NCBI GenBank assembly: GCA_034933245.1
Contig: JAYFNX010000018.1
Location: 1 to 64,000, forward strand
Direction: 5' to 3'
Length of the DNA: 64,000 nucleotides
Source: Pelethousia sp034933245
Lineage (GTDB): Bacteria > Bacillota > Clostridia > Christensenellales > CAG-138
A program made the translations under genes and the position numbers. Position 1 is the stretch's first letter. Each line of letters begins with the position of its first letter. Positions 8,962 to 17,602 of this stretch are shown here, piece after piece. A model generated the notes under the pieces. It was given only the letters and a program-made list of their open reading frames with translations, had not been told where the DNA came from and did no database searches.

Positions 8962-8975
8962 GATGGCCCGTAATC

Positions 8976-9014
8976 AATTAGGACAGCCCGCGAAAGGACT
9001 GTCCTAATTTTTTG
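8976..9014 (+). terminator. Rho-independent terminator of the GntR gene
   Basis: An 11-bp perfect stem, AATTAGGACAG (8976-8986) with CTGTCCTAATT (8999-9009), is followed by a run of T. Confidence 0.9.
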
Positions 9015-9770
9015 GCATTTAATGTCGCTTATTGACCTGAAAAGCACTACCAGCGCGCCGCATTGGATGTGGATACCGGCTACGATGGAATGGGTGCCTA
9101 TAATTATTTGACAAACCTTTGCGACTGCTGCATTTCACTTTGCAGGGCTCCCCTATTTTTGAGTTCAAAGTCTTTGAAATAACATTGTTTAGACTTAATT
9201 CGGCATCGCTTACTTGAGCCGGAGCCTTTTTTTAAAGCTTTTTTATTGACTGGTATCTGATGTATCCGCGCCCTCATGCGGCAGCACGCCTGCTGCGTAA
9301 CGCTACTCTGCAGGGAGGCTTCCACAATGGTTTTGTCTTCTCTATAAAATAGTACAATCTTACCAAGATTTACCATGATCTGTTGTGTATCAAGCCTTTT
9401 CAACCTTTATCAGCTTCTTGGTGGTGGTTTGTTTTTTCATCTTTCAAACTGGTACAAGGAATGAGGGCATGGTCAAAGCTTATTTTTAGGATTGTTGCGT
9501 GGTGTTTAATGGTTCGCGCCAAACAACGCAGAGCGCAGTGTACAATGCACATCTATATTATAAATCGCAAGATCTATGCTTAAAAAGCAAGCACAATATA
9601 CATGTGCTAAGCTGAAAAAGACATGCGCGCCAGCGCTTTGGACATAAAATTAATGAGGCAATCAACCTGCTCGATTCACAGAAACAAATTAAAGATATGT
9701 ATGATATGCGTATGATATGCATCGGTACTTAGAGTGCTCACTGAACAAAAATGCGCCCCTTTTGCGCAAA
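9015..9770. other. Gene-poor stretch, possibly degraded transposon DNA
   Basis: No intact gene is recognisable. On the plus strand around 9,045-9,110 the translation ALDVDTGYDGMGAYNYL resembles the short conserved region of some transposases, but it runs into stops. A minus-strand frame of 99 codons (9104-9403) has no family resemblance and no clear ribosome site. An 11-bp tandem repeat lies at 9699-9720. The composition is AT-rich compared with what follows the tRNA genes. Confidence 0.35.
9699..9720. repeat. Tandem 11-bp repeat
   Basis: GTATGATATGC is present twice in direct succession (9699-9709 and 9710-9720). No associated gene is visible and the function is unknown. Confidence 0.5.
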
Positions 9771-9805
9771 CAAAAACCCGCAAAACACTAGGTGTTCTGC
9801 GGGTT
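9771..9805 (-). terminator. Terminator of the tRNA-Ser transcript
   Basis: On the minus strand ACCCGCAGAACAC and TGTTTTGCGGGT can form a long stem around CTAG, followed by TTTTTG. It lies immediately after the CCA end of the tRNA. Confidence 0.8.
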
Positions 9806-9898
9806 TGGCGGAGAAGGAGGGATTCGAACCCTCGCGCCAGTCACCCCAGCCTACTCCCTTAGCAGGGGAGCCCCTTACAGCCACTTGGGTACTTCTCC
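9806..9898 (-). tRNA. tRNA-Ser (anticodon GCU)
   Basis: The minus strand folds as a class II tRNA with a long variable arm. Acceptor GGAGAAG pairs with CTTCTCC, the anticodon stem CTCCC/GGGAG encloses loop CTGCTAA with anticodon GCT, and the T arm reads GAGGGTTCGAATCCCTC. The 3' CCA is encoded at 9806-9808. It decodes AGC/AGU serine codons. A second tRNA-Ser lies just upstream in the same orientation, probably in the same transcript. Confidence 0.95.
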
Positions 9899-9938
9899 AC
9901 GCCGTATTCGGTTAGCCCATCCTTCGCCGCTAGCTAGA

Positions 9939-10027
9939 TGGCGGAGAGAGAGGGATTCGAACCCCCGGTGCCTTTCGACATCACCGGTTTTCAAGACCGG
10001 CTCCTTAAACCACTCAGACATCTCTCC
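9939..10027 (-). tRNA. tRNA-Ser (anticodon UGA)
   Basis: A class II tRNA on the minus strand: acceptor GGAGAGA pairs with TCTCTCC, anticodon stem CCGGT/ACCGG encloses CTTGAAA giving anticodon TGA, with a long variable arm and encoded CCA at 9939-9941. It decodes UCA-type serine codons. It is 40 bases upstream of tRNA-Ser(GCU), and the seryl-tRNA synthetase gene is about 3.5 kb away. Confidence 0.95.
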
Positions 10028-10112
10028 CTGTCTATCGTGCTTGGTTATTATAGCAATATGGCCGCCAAATGTCAAGGTATTATCCGCATTGCGCAGCCAT
10101 AACAGGCTTCGT

Positions 10113-10829
10113 TCAGTTCCTGCGGCGCGTGCTTTGGGCCATAAGCAGCAGCCGCAAAAAACTCACCAGCGTGCTCAGGGCCGCCACCACATAGGTCATG
10201 GCCGCCGCCCGGAGAACCTTACGGGCGTCCCGAACCTCGTCGTAGGCCAAATACCCTCCGTCTTCCAACATAACAAGGGCCCGGTGGGAGGCATTAAACT
10301 CCACGGGCAAGGTCACAAATTGGAAGAGAAGAATGCCCAAGAACAGCCATACGCCCACCATCGCCAAGTTGAAGGAACCCATAAATACGCCCAGCAGGGT
10401 GATCCAAGGGGCCGCGCCGGAACCGATAGACGCCATGGGCAACACCGCATTGCGCAGCTTGATGGGCAGATAGCCTTCCTCATATTGCATCACATGGCCG
10501 ATTTCGTGGGCCGCTACCGCCAGGGCGGCCACAGAGCTTTGGTCATATACGCTTTGGGAAAGCCCCACCGTGTTGGTCTTTGGATTATAGTGATCCGTAA
10601 GCCTTCCGCCTACCTGGGTTACCTGCACGCTGCTTCCCGATCGCTGAAGGAGCCGGCTCGCCATCTCATAAGCGGGAATACCGGCGGTTGCCTGTATTTT
10701 TGCATATTTTTGAAACGTTCCGCTTACCCGGGCCTGGGCCACCAGCCCCAGCGCAAACACAAGCAGAACCGCGATCAGCAACAGGCCGGAATATTCGCTG
10801 TAACCATAGCCATAATCGTATCCGTACAT
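10113..10829 (-). CDS. yugP: Zinc metallopeptidase, YugP family
   Basis: A membrane-bound neutral zinc peptidase of 238 residues. A Tyr/Gly-rich N-terminus (MYGYDYGYGY) is followed by a membrane segment at 16-31, the zinc motif HEIGH at 108-112, and two to three further membrane helices. Length and layout match B. subtilis YugP (Zn_peptidase_2). Its substrate is unknown. The gene lies 15 bases after the sortase stop on the same strand, with GGAGAG as ribosome site, so the two are probably co-transcribed. Confidence 0.9.
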   Translation of the reverse strand: MYGYDYGYGYSEYSGLLLIAVLLVFALGLVAQARVSGTFQKYAKIQATAGIPAYEMASRLLQRSGSSVQVTQVGGRLTDHYNPKTNTVGLSQSVYDQSSVAALAVAAHEIGHVMQYEEGYLPIKLRNAVLPMASIGSGAAPWITLLGVFMGSFNLAMVGVWLFLGILLFQFVTLPVEFNASHRALVMLEDGGYLAYDEVRDARKVLRAAAMTYVVAALSTLVSFLRLLLMAQSTRRRN

Positions 10830-10844
10830 CGCTTCTCTCCTATT

Positions 10845-11594
10845 CTACTCCTCGTTCTGCTCCAAAATGGGCTTCGCTACCACCACCACACGTTCGTTGC
10901 TGGTGCCCTGCTGGCTATTCCATTCCCCATGGCAGGTGATGAGGGTCATGCGGGCATCACCGCTGTCCGTTTCCATAACCCAGGCCGGCCAATCGTCTAT
11001 TGTAAAGACATCCATACTTTCCACGGCAAAATATAGAACGCTGCCGTCGTCATAAGTAACCGCAATCTTCTCGCCTATCCCCATGTCGCTGAGTACGGAA
11101 AACACGCCCGCCACCTTTTTCCAGCGGATGTGTCCATTAAGAATGGCGTTGCCGTATTCCCCGGGGGAAGGTCCTGTTTCCAACCAGGCCGCTACCTTCT
11201 CTGAATCGATGGTTCCCATGGTGTAAACGGGATCGCCCTGCTCATCGAAAATAAGGTCCCCATGCTTGTCCGTCGCCTGGATAACACCCACAGGCTCAAT
11301 GGGACAAGAAATCTCCCGCTCCGTAAAATGAAGGGTCACGGGAATTTTCTTTATATAGGGCGTAGGCGAAGGCGTGGCCACCGCCGAAGGCGCCGGTGTC
11401 GTCAAAGCCGGGGTCGTGGCGGGCGGCGCGACATACGCATCGGGGATGAAGATATACTGGCGCACCAGCAACCATACCCCCGCCGCGAAAAGCAATGCGC
11501 TGGCCGCCAGCAGGAGCCAATTGAGCAGGCGGCCTTTGCGGTTTTGTTTCGTATCCGCACCCTCTTGGGCCTTATTCATGCGATCATTTTCCAT
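10845..11594 (-). CDS. Sortase family transpeptidase
   Basis: A membrane-anchored sortase of 249 residues. One N-terminal transmembrane helix follows an Arg/Lys-rich start, then a Pro/Thr/Ser linker, then the sortase barrel. The catalytic triad is visible: His in NAILNGHIRW, Cys in TLITCHGEWN, Arg in SNERVVVVA. Sortases join surface proteins to the wall or to each other; no LPXTG substrate is encoded in this window. The ATG at 11594 lies only six bases after a TATAAT box, so either the message is nearly leaderless or the ATG at 11579 is used. A far longer frame upstream overlaps argS and is unlikely. Confidence 0.85.
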   Translation of the reverse strand: MENDRMNKAQEGADTKQNRKGRLLNWLLLAASALLFAAGVWLLVRQYIFIPDAYVAPPATTPALTTPAPSAVATPSPTPYIKKIPVTLHFTEREISCPIEPVGVIQATDKHGDLIFDEQGDPVYTMGTIDSEKVAAWLETGPSPGEYGNAILNGHIRWKKVAGVFSVLSDMGIGEKIAVTYDDGSVLYFAVESMDVFTIDDWPAWVMETDSGDARMTLITCHGEWNSQQGTSNERVVVVAKPILEQNEE

Positions 11595-11600
11595 AGGGGG

Positions 11601-11629
11601 ATTATACCATCCGCCAGGAACCGAAACAA
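11601..11629 (-). promoter_or_regulatory. Predicted promoter of the sortase-yugP pair
   Basis: Minus-strand TTGTTT (11624-11629) and TATAAT (11601-11606) with a 17-base spacer. The -10 ends six bases before the first possible sortase start codon. Confidence 0.6.
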
Positions 11630-11719
11630 GGCGATATCCGTTAACAATTTCGCACGGATGTGATATAATTGGAAAAATCGTGGACATAGCCGCCACAATA
11701 ACCTTTGGAGCGTGCAAAT

Positions 11720-13423
11720 ATGGACAATAAGACCGCTTTGGCCGCCATCCTGGCCGAAAAAACGGGCCTTGCGGCCGCCGAGCTGGCCCAATGGATTGAA
11801 ACACCACCAGACCCCAGCATGGGGGATTATGCCTTCCCCTGCTTCCGCTTGGCTAAAACCTTGCGCAAGGCCCCTCCCGCCATCGCCGCGGAACTGGCCG
11901 GCCAGCTATCTTTGCCGCAAGGTATTGCCCGTTGTGAGGCTGCCGGCGGATATGTTAATTTCTTCGCGGATGCGGGCGCTTATGCCGCCCAGGTTCTCTC
12001 CCGGGTGCTCCGGGAGGGGGAAGCCTATGGTCGCAGCGATATAGGCGGCGGCCGCAATGTTTGCCTGGACTTTTCCTCCATCAACATTGCCAAGCCCTTT
12101 CATATCGGGCATCTGCCCAGCACCGCCATCGGCAATTCGCTTTCCCGCATCTATAACCACCTGGGATACCGCGCCGTGGGGATCAACCACCTGGGAGATT
12201 GGGGCACCCAGTTCGGCAAGATGATTGTGGCGTACAAGCTGTGGGGCGATAAGCCCATCGCGTCATGCACCGTCCGGGAACTGGTGGCGCTCTATGTTCG
12301 TTTCCATGTGGAAGCGGAACAAAAGCCCGAAATGAACGACGAGGCCCGGGCCTGGTTCAAGAAGATCGAATCCGGCGATACGGAAGCCGTGGGGCTTTGG
12401 AAACAATTTAAGGATTTAACCCTGGCTGAAGTGGGCCGGGTTTATGAACGTTTAGGCGTGCGGTTCGACAGCTACGCCGGCGAAAGCTTCTACGAGGACA
12501 AAATGCAGCCCGTTATCGACAAGCTTCGGGCTAAAGGCCTTTTGAAGCTGGACGACGGGGCCAGCATCGTCGATCTGTCGGCTTACGATATGCCGCCATG
12601 TATTATTCTCCGCAGCGACGGCGCCACCCTTTACGCCACGCGGGATCTGGCCACCGCCGTTTACCGGAAACACACCTACGATTTCGTTAAATCCCTTTAC
12701 GTGGTAGCTTATCAGCAGACCCTGCACTTCCGCCAGTTCTTCAAGGTGCTGGAACTGTTGGGCTACGACTGGGTTAAGGACTGCGAGCACGTCCAATTCG
12801 GCATGGTTTCCATGGCCGAAGGCACCCTTTCCACCCGCCACGGCAACGTGGTTTATTTGGACGACGTGCTGGATGCCGCCGTGCAGAAGACCTATGAGAT
12901 CATGGAAGAAAAGAGCCCGGATCTTCCCGATAAACGGGCCGCGGCCGAAGCCGTGGGCGTAGGCGCCGTCGTATGGGGCGTGCTATACACCAGCCGCATC
13001 AAGGATACGGTGTTTGCGTGGGACAAGGTTTTGAATTTTGACGGAGAAACGGGCCCTTATGTGCAATATACCCATGCGAGGTGCTGCTCTGTGCTGCGCA
13101 AAGCGGCGGAGGCGGGCGCGGCATTCGACCCGGCGCAAATCGACGCAGCCTTGCTGACGGATCCGTCTTCCACCGCCCTCCTGAAGGCGCTGGATGCTTT
13201 CCCGGGCGCCATTTGCGCCGCCGCTGAAAAGAACGAGCCCTATCTGGTTGCCAGAGCCACCATGGATATTGCCGGCGCTTACAACAAATTCTATTATGAA
13301 AACAGGATTATGGTGGAGGACGCCCACGTGCGCAGCGCCCGCCTGGCCCTCACGGAAGCCGCCCGGGCTGTGCTGAAAACCGGCCTGTACCTGGTGGGGC
13401 TGCAAGCGCCGGAAAGAATGTGA
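11720..13423 (+). CDS. argS: Arginyl-tRNA synthetase
   Basis: Class I aminoacyl-tRNA synthetase of 567 residues, normal length, which charges tRNA-Arg using ATP. The HIGH motif is at about 128-131 (KPFHIGHLPST), and the KMSKS equivalent is the degenerate MAEGTLSTRHGN segment typical of ArgRS. A DALR anticodon-binding domain closes the protein (YNKFYYENRIM, ALTEAARAVLKTGLYLVGL). The ATG at 11720 is preceded by TGGAG; an in-frame TTG 15 bases upstream overlaps that ribosome site and is rejected. serS follows on the same strand after 66 bases. Confidence 0.95.
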   Translation: MDNKTALAAILAEKTGLAAAELAQWIETPPDPSMGDYAFPCFRLAKTLRKAPPAIAAELAGQLSLPQGIARCEAAGGYVNFFADAGAYAAQVLSRVLREGEAYGRSDIGGGRNVCLDFSSINIAKPFHIGHLPSTAIGNSLSRIYNHLGYRAVGINHLGDWGTQFGKMIVAYKLWGDKPIASCTVRELVALYVRFHVEAEQKPEMNDEARAWFKKIESGDTEAVGLWKQFKDLTLAEVGRVYERLGVRFDSYAGESFYEDKMQPVIDKLRAKGLLKLDDGASIVDLSAYDMPPCIILRSDGATLYATRDLATAVYRKHTYDFVKSLYVVAYQQTLHFRQFFKVLELLGYDWVKDCEHVQFGMVSMAEGTLSTRHGNVVYLDDVLDAAVQKTYEIMEEKSPDLPDKRAAAEAVGVGAVVWGVLYTSRIKDTVFAWDKVLNFDGETGPYVQYTHARCCSVLRKAAEAGAAFDPAQIDAALLTDPSSTALLKALDAFPGAICAAAEKNEPYLVARATMDIAGAYNKFYYENRIMVEDAHVRSARLALTEAARAVLKTGLYLVGLQAPERM

Positions 13424-13489
13424 GAACCTGCTGCCCAACCTACCAACTTTCCCGGCGGTACATGTTAATTTTATAGGGAGGAAACAACC

Positions 13490-14761
13490 ATGCTGGATAT
13501 CAAGCGCATCCGCAACAATCCGGAAGCTCTCAAGGAAGCCATGCGCAAACGCCGCAACAAGGGTGCGGACGTGAGCGAACTGCTGGCTCTGGATGAAAAA
13601 CGCCGGGCCCTTATGCAGGAGGCGGAGCAGCTTAAAGCCCGCCGCAACGAGGTGTCCGCCCGGATTCCGAAAATGAAGAAGGCGGGCGAGGACACCACCG
13701 CCGTAATGGCGGAAATGAAGCAGGTGGCGGACGCCATCAAAGGCTTGGACGCCCAGCTCTCCGAGATGGATCAGGCTCTTGAGGCCATGCTTATGCGCGT
13801 GCCGAACATCCCCCACGAGAGCGTACCCGAGGGCCTGGATGATACGGCCAACGAGGAAGTTCGCCGCTGGGGCGAACCCACCGCCTTCTCCTTTGAGCCC
13901 AAGGCCCATTGGGACATTGGCGAGGATCTGGATCTGCTGGATTTTGCCAGAGCCGGAAAAATTACCGGCGCGCGTTTCACCGTATACCGCGGCCTGGGCG
14001 CCAGGCTGGAGCGGGCCGTCATCAATTACTATCTGGATACCCACATTCAAAATGGGTATTTGGAAATTTTCCCGCCCTTTATGGTAAACCGGGCTTCTAT
14101 GACCGGCACCGGCCAGCTCCCCAAATTCGAGGAGGACGCCTTCAAGGTTGCCAACACGGACTATTTCCTCATCCCCACCGCGGAAGTGCCTGTTACCAAC
14201 CTGCACCGGGATGAGATTTTAGACGGTAGCCAGATGCCCATTAAATACTGTGCCTACAGCGCCTGTTTCCGCAGCGAGGCCGGTAGCGCGGGCCGGGATA
14301 CCCGGGGGCTGATCCGCCAGCATCAATTCAACAAGGTGGAGCTGGTGAAATTCGCCAAGCCCGAGGAATCCTATGCGGAGCTTGAAAGCCTCACCAAGGA
14401 TGCGGAACGGGTGCTTCAAGGCCTCGGCCTTCCCTACCGCGTGGTGACCCTCTCCACCGGGGACCTTGGCTTCAGCTCCGCCAAGACCTACGATATCGAG
14501 GTCTGGATGCCCAGTTACGGCCGCTATGTCGAGATCAGTTCCTGCTCCAACTTTGAGTATTTCCAGGCCCGACGGGCGCAGATCCGCTTCCGCCGGGAAA
14601 AGGGCGCCAAGCCCGAGCTGGTTCATACCCTCAATGGAAGCGGCGTGGCCATAGGCCGAACGGTAGCTGCCATTCTGGAAAATTACCAGCAGGCGGATGG
14701 TTCGGTTCGTGTGCCCGAAGTGCTGCTTCCTTACATGGGGCGCGAGATCCTCTCTAAGTAG
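13490..14761 (+). CDS. serS: Seryl-tRNA synthetase
   Basis: Class II synthetase of 423 residues, which charges tRNA-Ser. The N-terminal long coiled-coil arm (about 30-100, rich in Lys/Glu/Arg) binds the long variable arm of tRNA-Ser. Motif 2 is FRSEAGSAGRDTRGLIR and motif 3 ends with NGSGVAIGRTVAAILEN. A GGGAGG ribosome site lies seven bases before the ATG. Two tRNA-Ser genes are nearby on the other strand. No T-box leader is visible in the 66-base gap after argS. Confidence 0.96.
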   Translation: MLDIKRIRNNPEALKEAMRKRRNKGADVSELLALDEKRRALMQEAEQLKARRNEVSARIPKMKKAGEDTTAVMAEMKQVADAIKGLDAQLSEMDQALEAMLMRVPNIPHESVPEGLDDTANEEVRRWGEPTAFSFEPKAHWDIGEDLDLLDFARAGKITGARFTVYRGLGARLERAVINYYLDTHIQNGYLEIFPPFMVNRASMTGTGQLPKFEEDAFKVANTDYFLIPTAEVPVTNLHRDEILDGSQMPIKYCAYSACFRSEAGSAGRDTRGLIRQHQFNKVELVKFAKPEESYAELESLTKDAERVLQGLGLPYRVVTLSTGDLGFSSAKTYDIEVWMPSYGRYVEISSCSNFEYFQARRAQIRFRREKGAKPELVHTLNGSGVAIGRTVAAILENYQQADGSVRVPEVLLPYMGREILSK

Positions 14762-14763
14762 CC

Positions 14764-15198
14764 ATGGCATGGTCAAAGGTGGTGCAGGCGCTCTTTTTGG
14801 GCGCTTCTCTGCTGGCAGTCTCCTGCCTGTATGCATGCGCACCCAAAGCCGAACCCGTTATGGCCCGGCCTGCCGCCGCGCCCACCCCTTCTTTATGCCC
14901 TACGGAATGCCCGGATGCGATGACTCCTTTTGATAAGCTCTGCGCCTGTGCCTGGATGGATCGGTACGATCGGAATTATATTCTTACGTTCGATAAGATC
15001 AATGGCAAGATGACGGAACGCAACGAACCTGCGGGCATCAAACATTCCAGCCGGATCTCCGTGGAAACAAACACGCTTCATCTTTATGATGAGCTGGGGG
15101 TTCTGATTGCCTCTTTGCCCTATACATTGGAGGAAGATCGGCTCTGCATCGATTACGGCGAAGCCCTGGGGGTTCTGGAATACCGGGCTATCCGTTAG
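14764..15198 (+). CDS. Small predicted lipoprotein
   Basis: A 144-residue protein of unknown function. It has a classical lipoprotein signal: hydrophobic segment VVQALFLGASLLAVSCLY, then the lipobox LYAC with the modified cysteine at about residue 25. The mature part has four further cysteines near its start and reads as a small beta-rich domain (YILTFDKINGKM, TLHLYDELGVLIASL). It starts two bases after serS, probably by translational coupling because no independent strong ribosome site is present. Some similarity to META/copper-resistance-type small domains is conceivable, but I do not assign it. Confidence 0.65.
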   Translation: MAWSKVVQALFLGASLLAVSCLYACAPKAEPVMARPAAAPTPSLCPTECPDAMTPFDKLCACAWMDRYDRNYILTFDKINGKMTERNEPAGIKHSSRISVETNTLHLYDELGVLIASLPYTLEEDRLCIDYGEALGVLEYRAIR

Positions 15199-15258
15199 CT
15201 GGCAAACGGCGACCTTCTCTGCCGTGCGGCGCGGCATGCATAATCGAATAAACAAAGC

Positions 15259-15288
15259 GCGCCCCGTTTAAACGGGGCGCCTTATAGT
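15259..15288. terminator. Bidirectional terminator between convergent genes
   Basis: GCGCCCCG and CGGGGCGC form an 8-bp stem around TTTAAA (15259-15280). T-rich flanks on both strands suit the convergent lipoprotein and helicase-loader genes. Confidence 0.7.
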
Positions 15289-15299
15289 TTCGTTCGCAG

Positions 15300-16244
15300 T
15301 TAGAGACGCGTTCTCAAATTATCCCCGAGGAGCTCCAGCGTGAGAGTGCTTCTGGGGGAAAGCAGGCGGAAGGCGAAGCGTTCGCCATATTCCTCGATAA
15401 TCTGCTCCCGGGTAAAATTACTGGAAAAAGCCGTGGCCAGGCCCTTGCGCTGGCGGGCGTCCAAAAGGTTGGAAAGCTGTTCCCTGGTAATGTTGTTCAG
15501 CATGGGTTCCGCCCCCAAATCATCCAACACCAACAGATCCGGCAGGGTAAAATCCGGCAGGGGCTGCCGGCTGCTCATGCAGGAAAGCACCGTTTGGACC
15601 AAGGCATAGGCAGGCAGGTTCAGCACGCTGTAACCCCGCTCCACCACCCGGGTAGCCACGGCATTGAGTAAAAACGTTTTGCCAAGGCCGCCCTGGCCCA
15701 GCAGGAGCAAGCCCTTGGGATCGTTATCCGGAAAGCCCTCCGCATAGCAAAGGCAGATATCCCGGGCGCGGCAGGTGGCCTTGCGTTGCCGCTCGGTGGG
15801 AAAAACATCCTCCCGGAAGGTCTCAAAGCGCTCTTCCGGGGAAAGGCTGCTCTGGGCAAAGCGTTCTTCCAAAACCCGCTGGGTGAGGCAGGCGCACATA
15901 TGCCTTCCCCCCTCTCGGCCCGTCACATACCCCGTATCCTCGCAAGCGGGGCAGCGCCATGCGGGCTGCAAAAAGGCAGGCGGGATGTTGTTCTCCCGCA
16001 AAATGGCCGATTCCTCCTGCATGAGCGCCTTCATTGTTAAGGCATAAGCCCGGCGCGTGGCTGCCTTATCCGCCGTATGCAGCAGATCCTGGCCCAAAGC
16101 AAAGGTTTGGTCCTTTCGCTCCCGGGCAATCTCCAATAGGCGAGGGAGCTGGGCGAAAACGGCGCGCCTGCGCTCCTCGCTTTCAGCCAGGGCGCGGGCA
16201 TGTATCCGCCTGTATTCCTGAAAAAGATCGGGTGATGGCTTCAT
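15300..16244 (-). CDS. Helicase loader, DnaI/DnaC-like AAA+ ATPase
   Basis: A 314-residue AAA+ protein. An N-terminal helicase-binding region with a zinc-knuckle pattern (WRCPACEDTGYV, then HMCAC) precedes the ATPase core: Walker A GQGGLGKT at about 183-190, Walker B LLVLDDLGAE, sensor region SSNFTREQI and the terminal arginine finger region ERFAFRLLS. Family members load the replicative DNA helicase in primosome assembly. The ATG at 16244 follows GAGGA and lies one base after the stop of the upstream DnaD/DnaB-like gene, so the two are translationally coupled. An ATG 18 bases earlier is possible. Confidence 0.88.
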   Translation of the reverse strand: MKPSPDLFQEYRRIHARALAESEERRRAVFAQLPRLLEIARERKDQTFALGQDLLHTADKAATRRAYALTMKALMQEESAILRENNIPPAFLQPAWRCPACEDTGYVTGREGGRHMCACLTQRVLEERFAQSSLSPEERFETFREDVFPTERQRKATCRARDICLCYAEGFPDNDPKGLLLLGQGGLGKTFLLNAVATRVVERGYSVLNLPAYALVQTVLSCMSSRQPLPDFTLPDLLVLDDLGAEPMLNNITREQLSNLLDARQRKGLATAFSSNFTREQIIEEYGERFAFRLLSPRSTLTLELLGDNLRTRL

Positions 16245-16245
16245 G

Positions 16246-17469
16246 TTATTCGTCCTCGTCATCCAAAAGCTTTATGCCGATATGCTGCAAATCCTCGGCG
16301 CTGTAGGTACGCTGGGGCGGCCGGAGCGCTCTGGAGAGAGCCGCGTTTTTTTGCGCAGGGCCTGGGGAATCTGCATTCCCGGCCTGCTCATGCTCGGCAC
16401 GGGCCCCGGCAATGGTGGTAATCCCCGCCTCATGCCAGCGCTTCATCATCCTGTCCATCGCGGAAAACGGACGGCTTTCCCCTGTTGCATATTCCGCGGA
16501 AAGGAGAGCCAGCTCCGGGCTCATATGCCAGGCGTAAACCCAGGTTTCCATCTGCATGCGCTGGGCCGCGGTGGCCCTGCGGGGTATGCCGGCCCTTCGG
16601 AACGCATTGGCCGCCAGATCCTCCACGGCAGCCTGCCGGCGGGCGTATTCGGCGGAGCCGCCAGCCAGCCGCGCATTTTGCAGCACCCCGTCCAAATAAG
16701 CAAAGGAGGGTTTTTCCGCCGCGGTCAGCGCTGTGCAGGCGGCCAATATCTCATCATCCGCCATGCCCCATTCCTTGCTCCACTTTTGATAAAGCGCCAG
16801 CTCGTCCTCCGTGGCTTGGCGGCTCTTGCGCCAGCGCCGCAAAATTGCCTGGGCCCCGCTTTGCATCTCCTTTTCAAAAAGAATCCTGCGCTGGGCGTCC
16901 TCTGCGGAAAGCACGCCCGCATCCGCCCAGCGGCGCGCTTTTTCATCCATATACCGGATGCCCACCCGGGGGCCTTTTTCTTCCAGGCAGTGGCGCACCA
17001 GCAAAATGACCGCCGCTTCCTCCAGGCTGAACACCTCAATCCAATCGTAAATCTTCTGCATTTCCCCAGGGAAGAACACCCTGGCCTTTCCGCTTTGCCC
17101 AAGGGCATCCCGCAGGGCGTCCTGCAACGCGGCGTTAAAGGCGGCATAGCGCCGCGCACCGCCGCCGGAGAGCGGCGCGGCGGCGGCGGGATGCTTATAC
17201 TCCACGCGCAAAGGGTCGCTGGCAAGAATGTTGATTAGGCCCTGCGCCTGCCAATATAAGAAAGCTTCCGCCAGCTCCTGTTCCCCCATTTCCAAGGCAA
17301 AAGCCATATCTTCCTCCGCCAAGGCGGGGTTATGGCATTGCATCAATCCATATAGGTAGACCTTTACGTAAGGGTCCGGCGCCTTCACCATATATTCGGC
17401 AATAAAAATATTCTGCACCGGCGTCATGCTTGCCATGGCCGTGGCCCGGGAAAAACTGCATTGGGGCAT
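16246..17469 (-). CDS. DnaD/DnaB-like primosome protein
   Basis: A 407-residue replication-initiation protein of the DnaD/DnaB superfamily. An N-terminal winged-helix region (NIFIAEYMVKAPDPYVKVYLYGLMQ) is followed by two DnaB_2-type helical modules: one near EMQKIYDWIEVFSLEEAAVILLV, with YMDEKARRWADAGV, and a second with MQMETWVYAWHMSPELALL and MDRMMKRWHEAGI, repeating the YxxxIxxxW-type ending. Coupling to the helicase loader gene downstream matches the clostridial primosome pair. GGGAGG precedes the ATG. The gene diverges from the M1-N-like membrane protein. Confidence 0.85.
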   Translation of the reverse strand: MPQCSFSRATAMASMTPVQNIFIAEYMVKAPDPYVKVYLYGLMQCHNPALAEEDMAFALEMGEQELAEAFLYWQAQGLINILASDPLRVEYKHPAAAAPLSGGGARRYAAFNAALQDALRDALGQSGKARVFFPGEMQKIYDWIEVFSLEEAAVILLVRHCLEEKGPRVGIRYMDEKARRWADAGVLSAEDAQRRILFEKEMQSGAQAILRRWRKSRQATEDELALYQKWSKEWGMADDEILAACTALTAAEKPSFAYLDGVLQNARLAGGSAEYARRQAAVEDLAANAFRRAGIPRRATAAQRMQMETWVYAWHMSPELALLSAEYATGESRPFSAMDRMMKRWHEAGITTIAGARAEHEQAGNADSPGPAQKNAALSRALRPPQRTYSAEDLQHIGIKLLDDEDE

Positions 17470-17602
17470 GAACTTAACTCCCTCCCATATGGAATCATTG
17501 GAATTATACCATACGGCTACCTAAAGGGCAAAACTTCAAAACCCGATAGCCGCCTTTGTCCGGATGGCCGACTTTGTGATATAATGGCGAAAGAGGTAGC
17601 TT

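Noticed and set aside
9104..9403. Minus-strand frame of 99 codons as a gene
   Set aside because: No domain, no ribosome site, and a composition like non-coding DNA; possibly antisense of a transposase trace.
12983..14206. Minus-strand frame of 407 codons
   Set aside because: It is antisense to argS and serS, whose motifs are unmistakable.
9806..14761. Clustering of two tRNA-Ser genes with serS as a functional unit
   Set aside because: They are on opposite strands and separated by three unrelated genes; probably coincidence.
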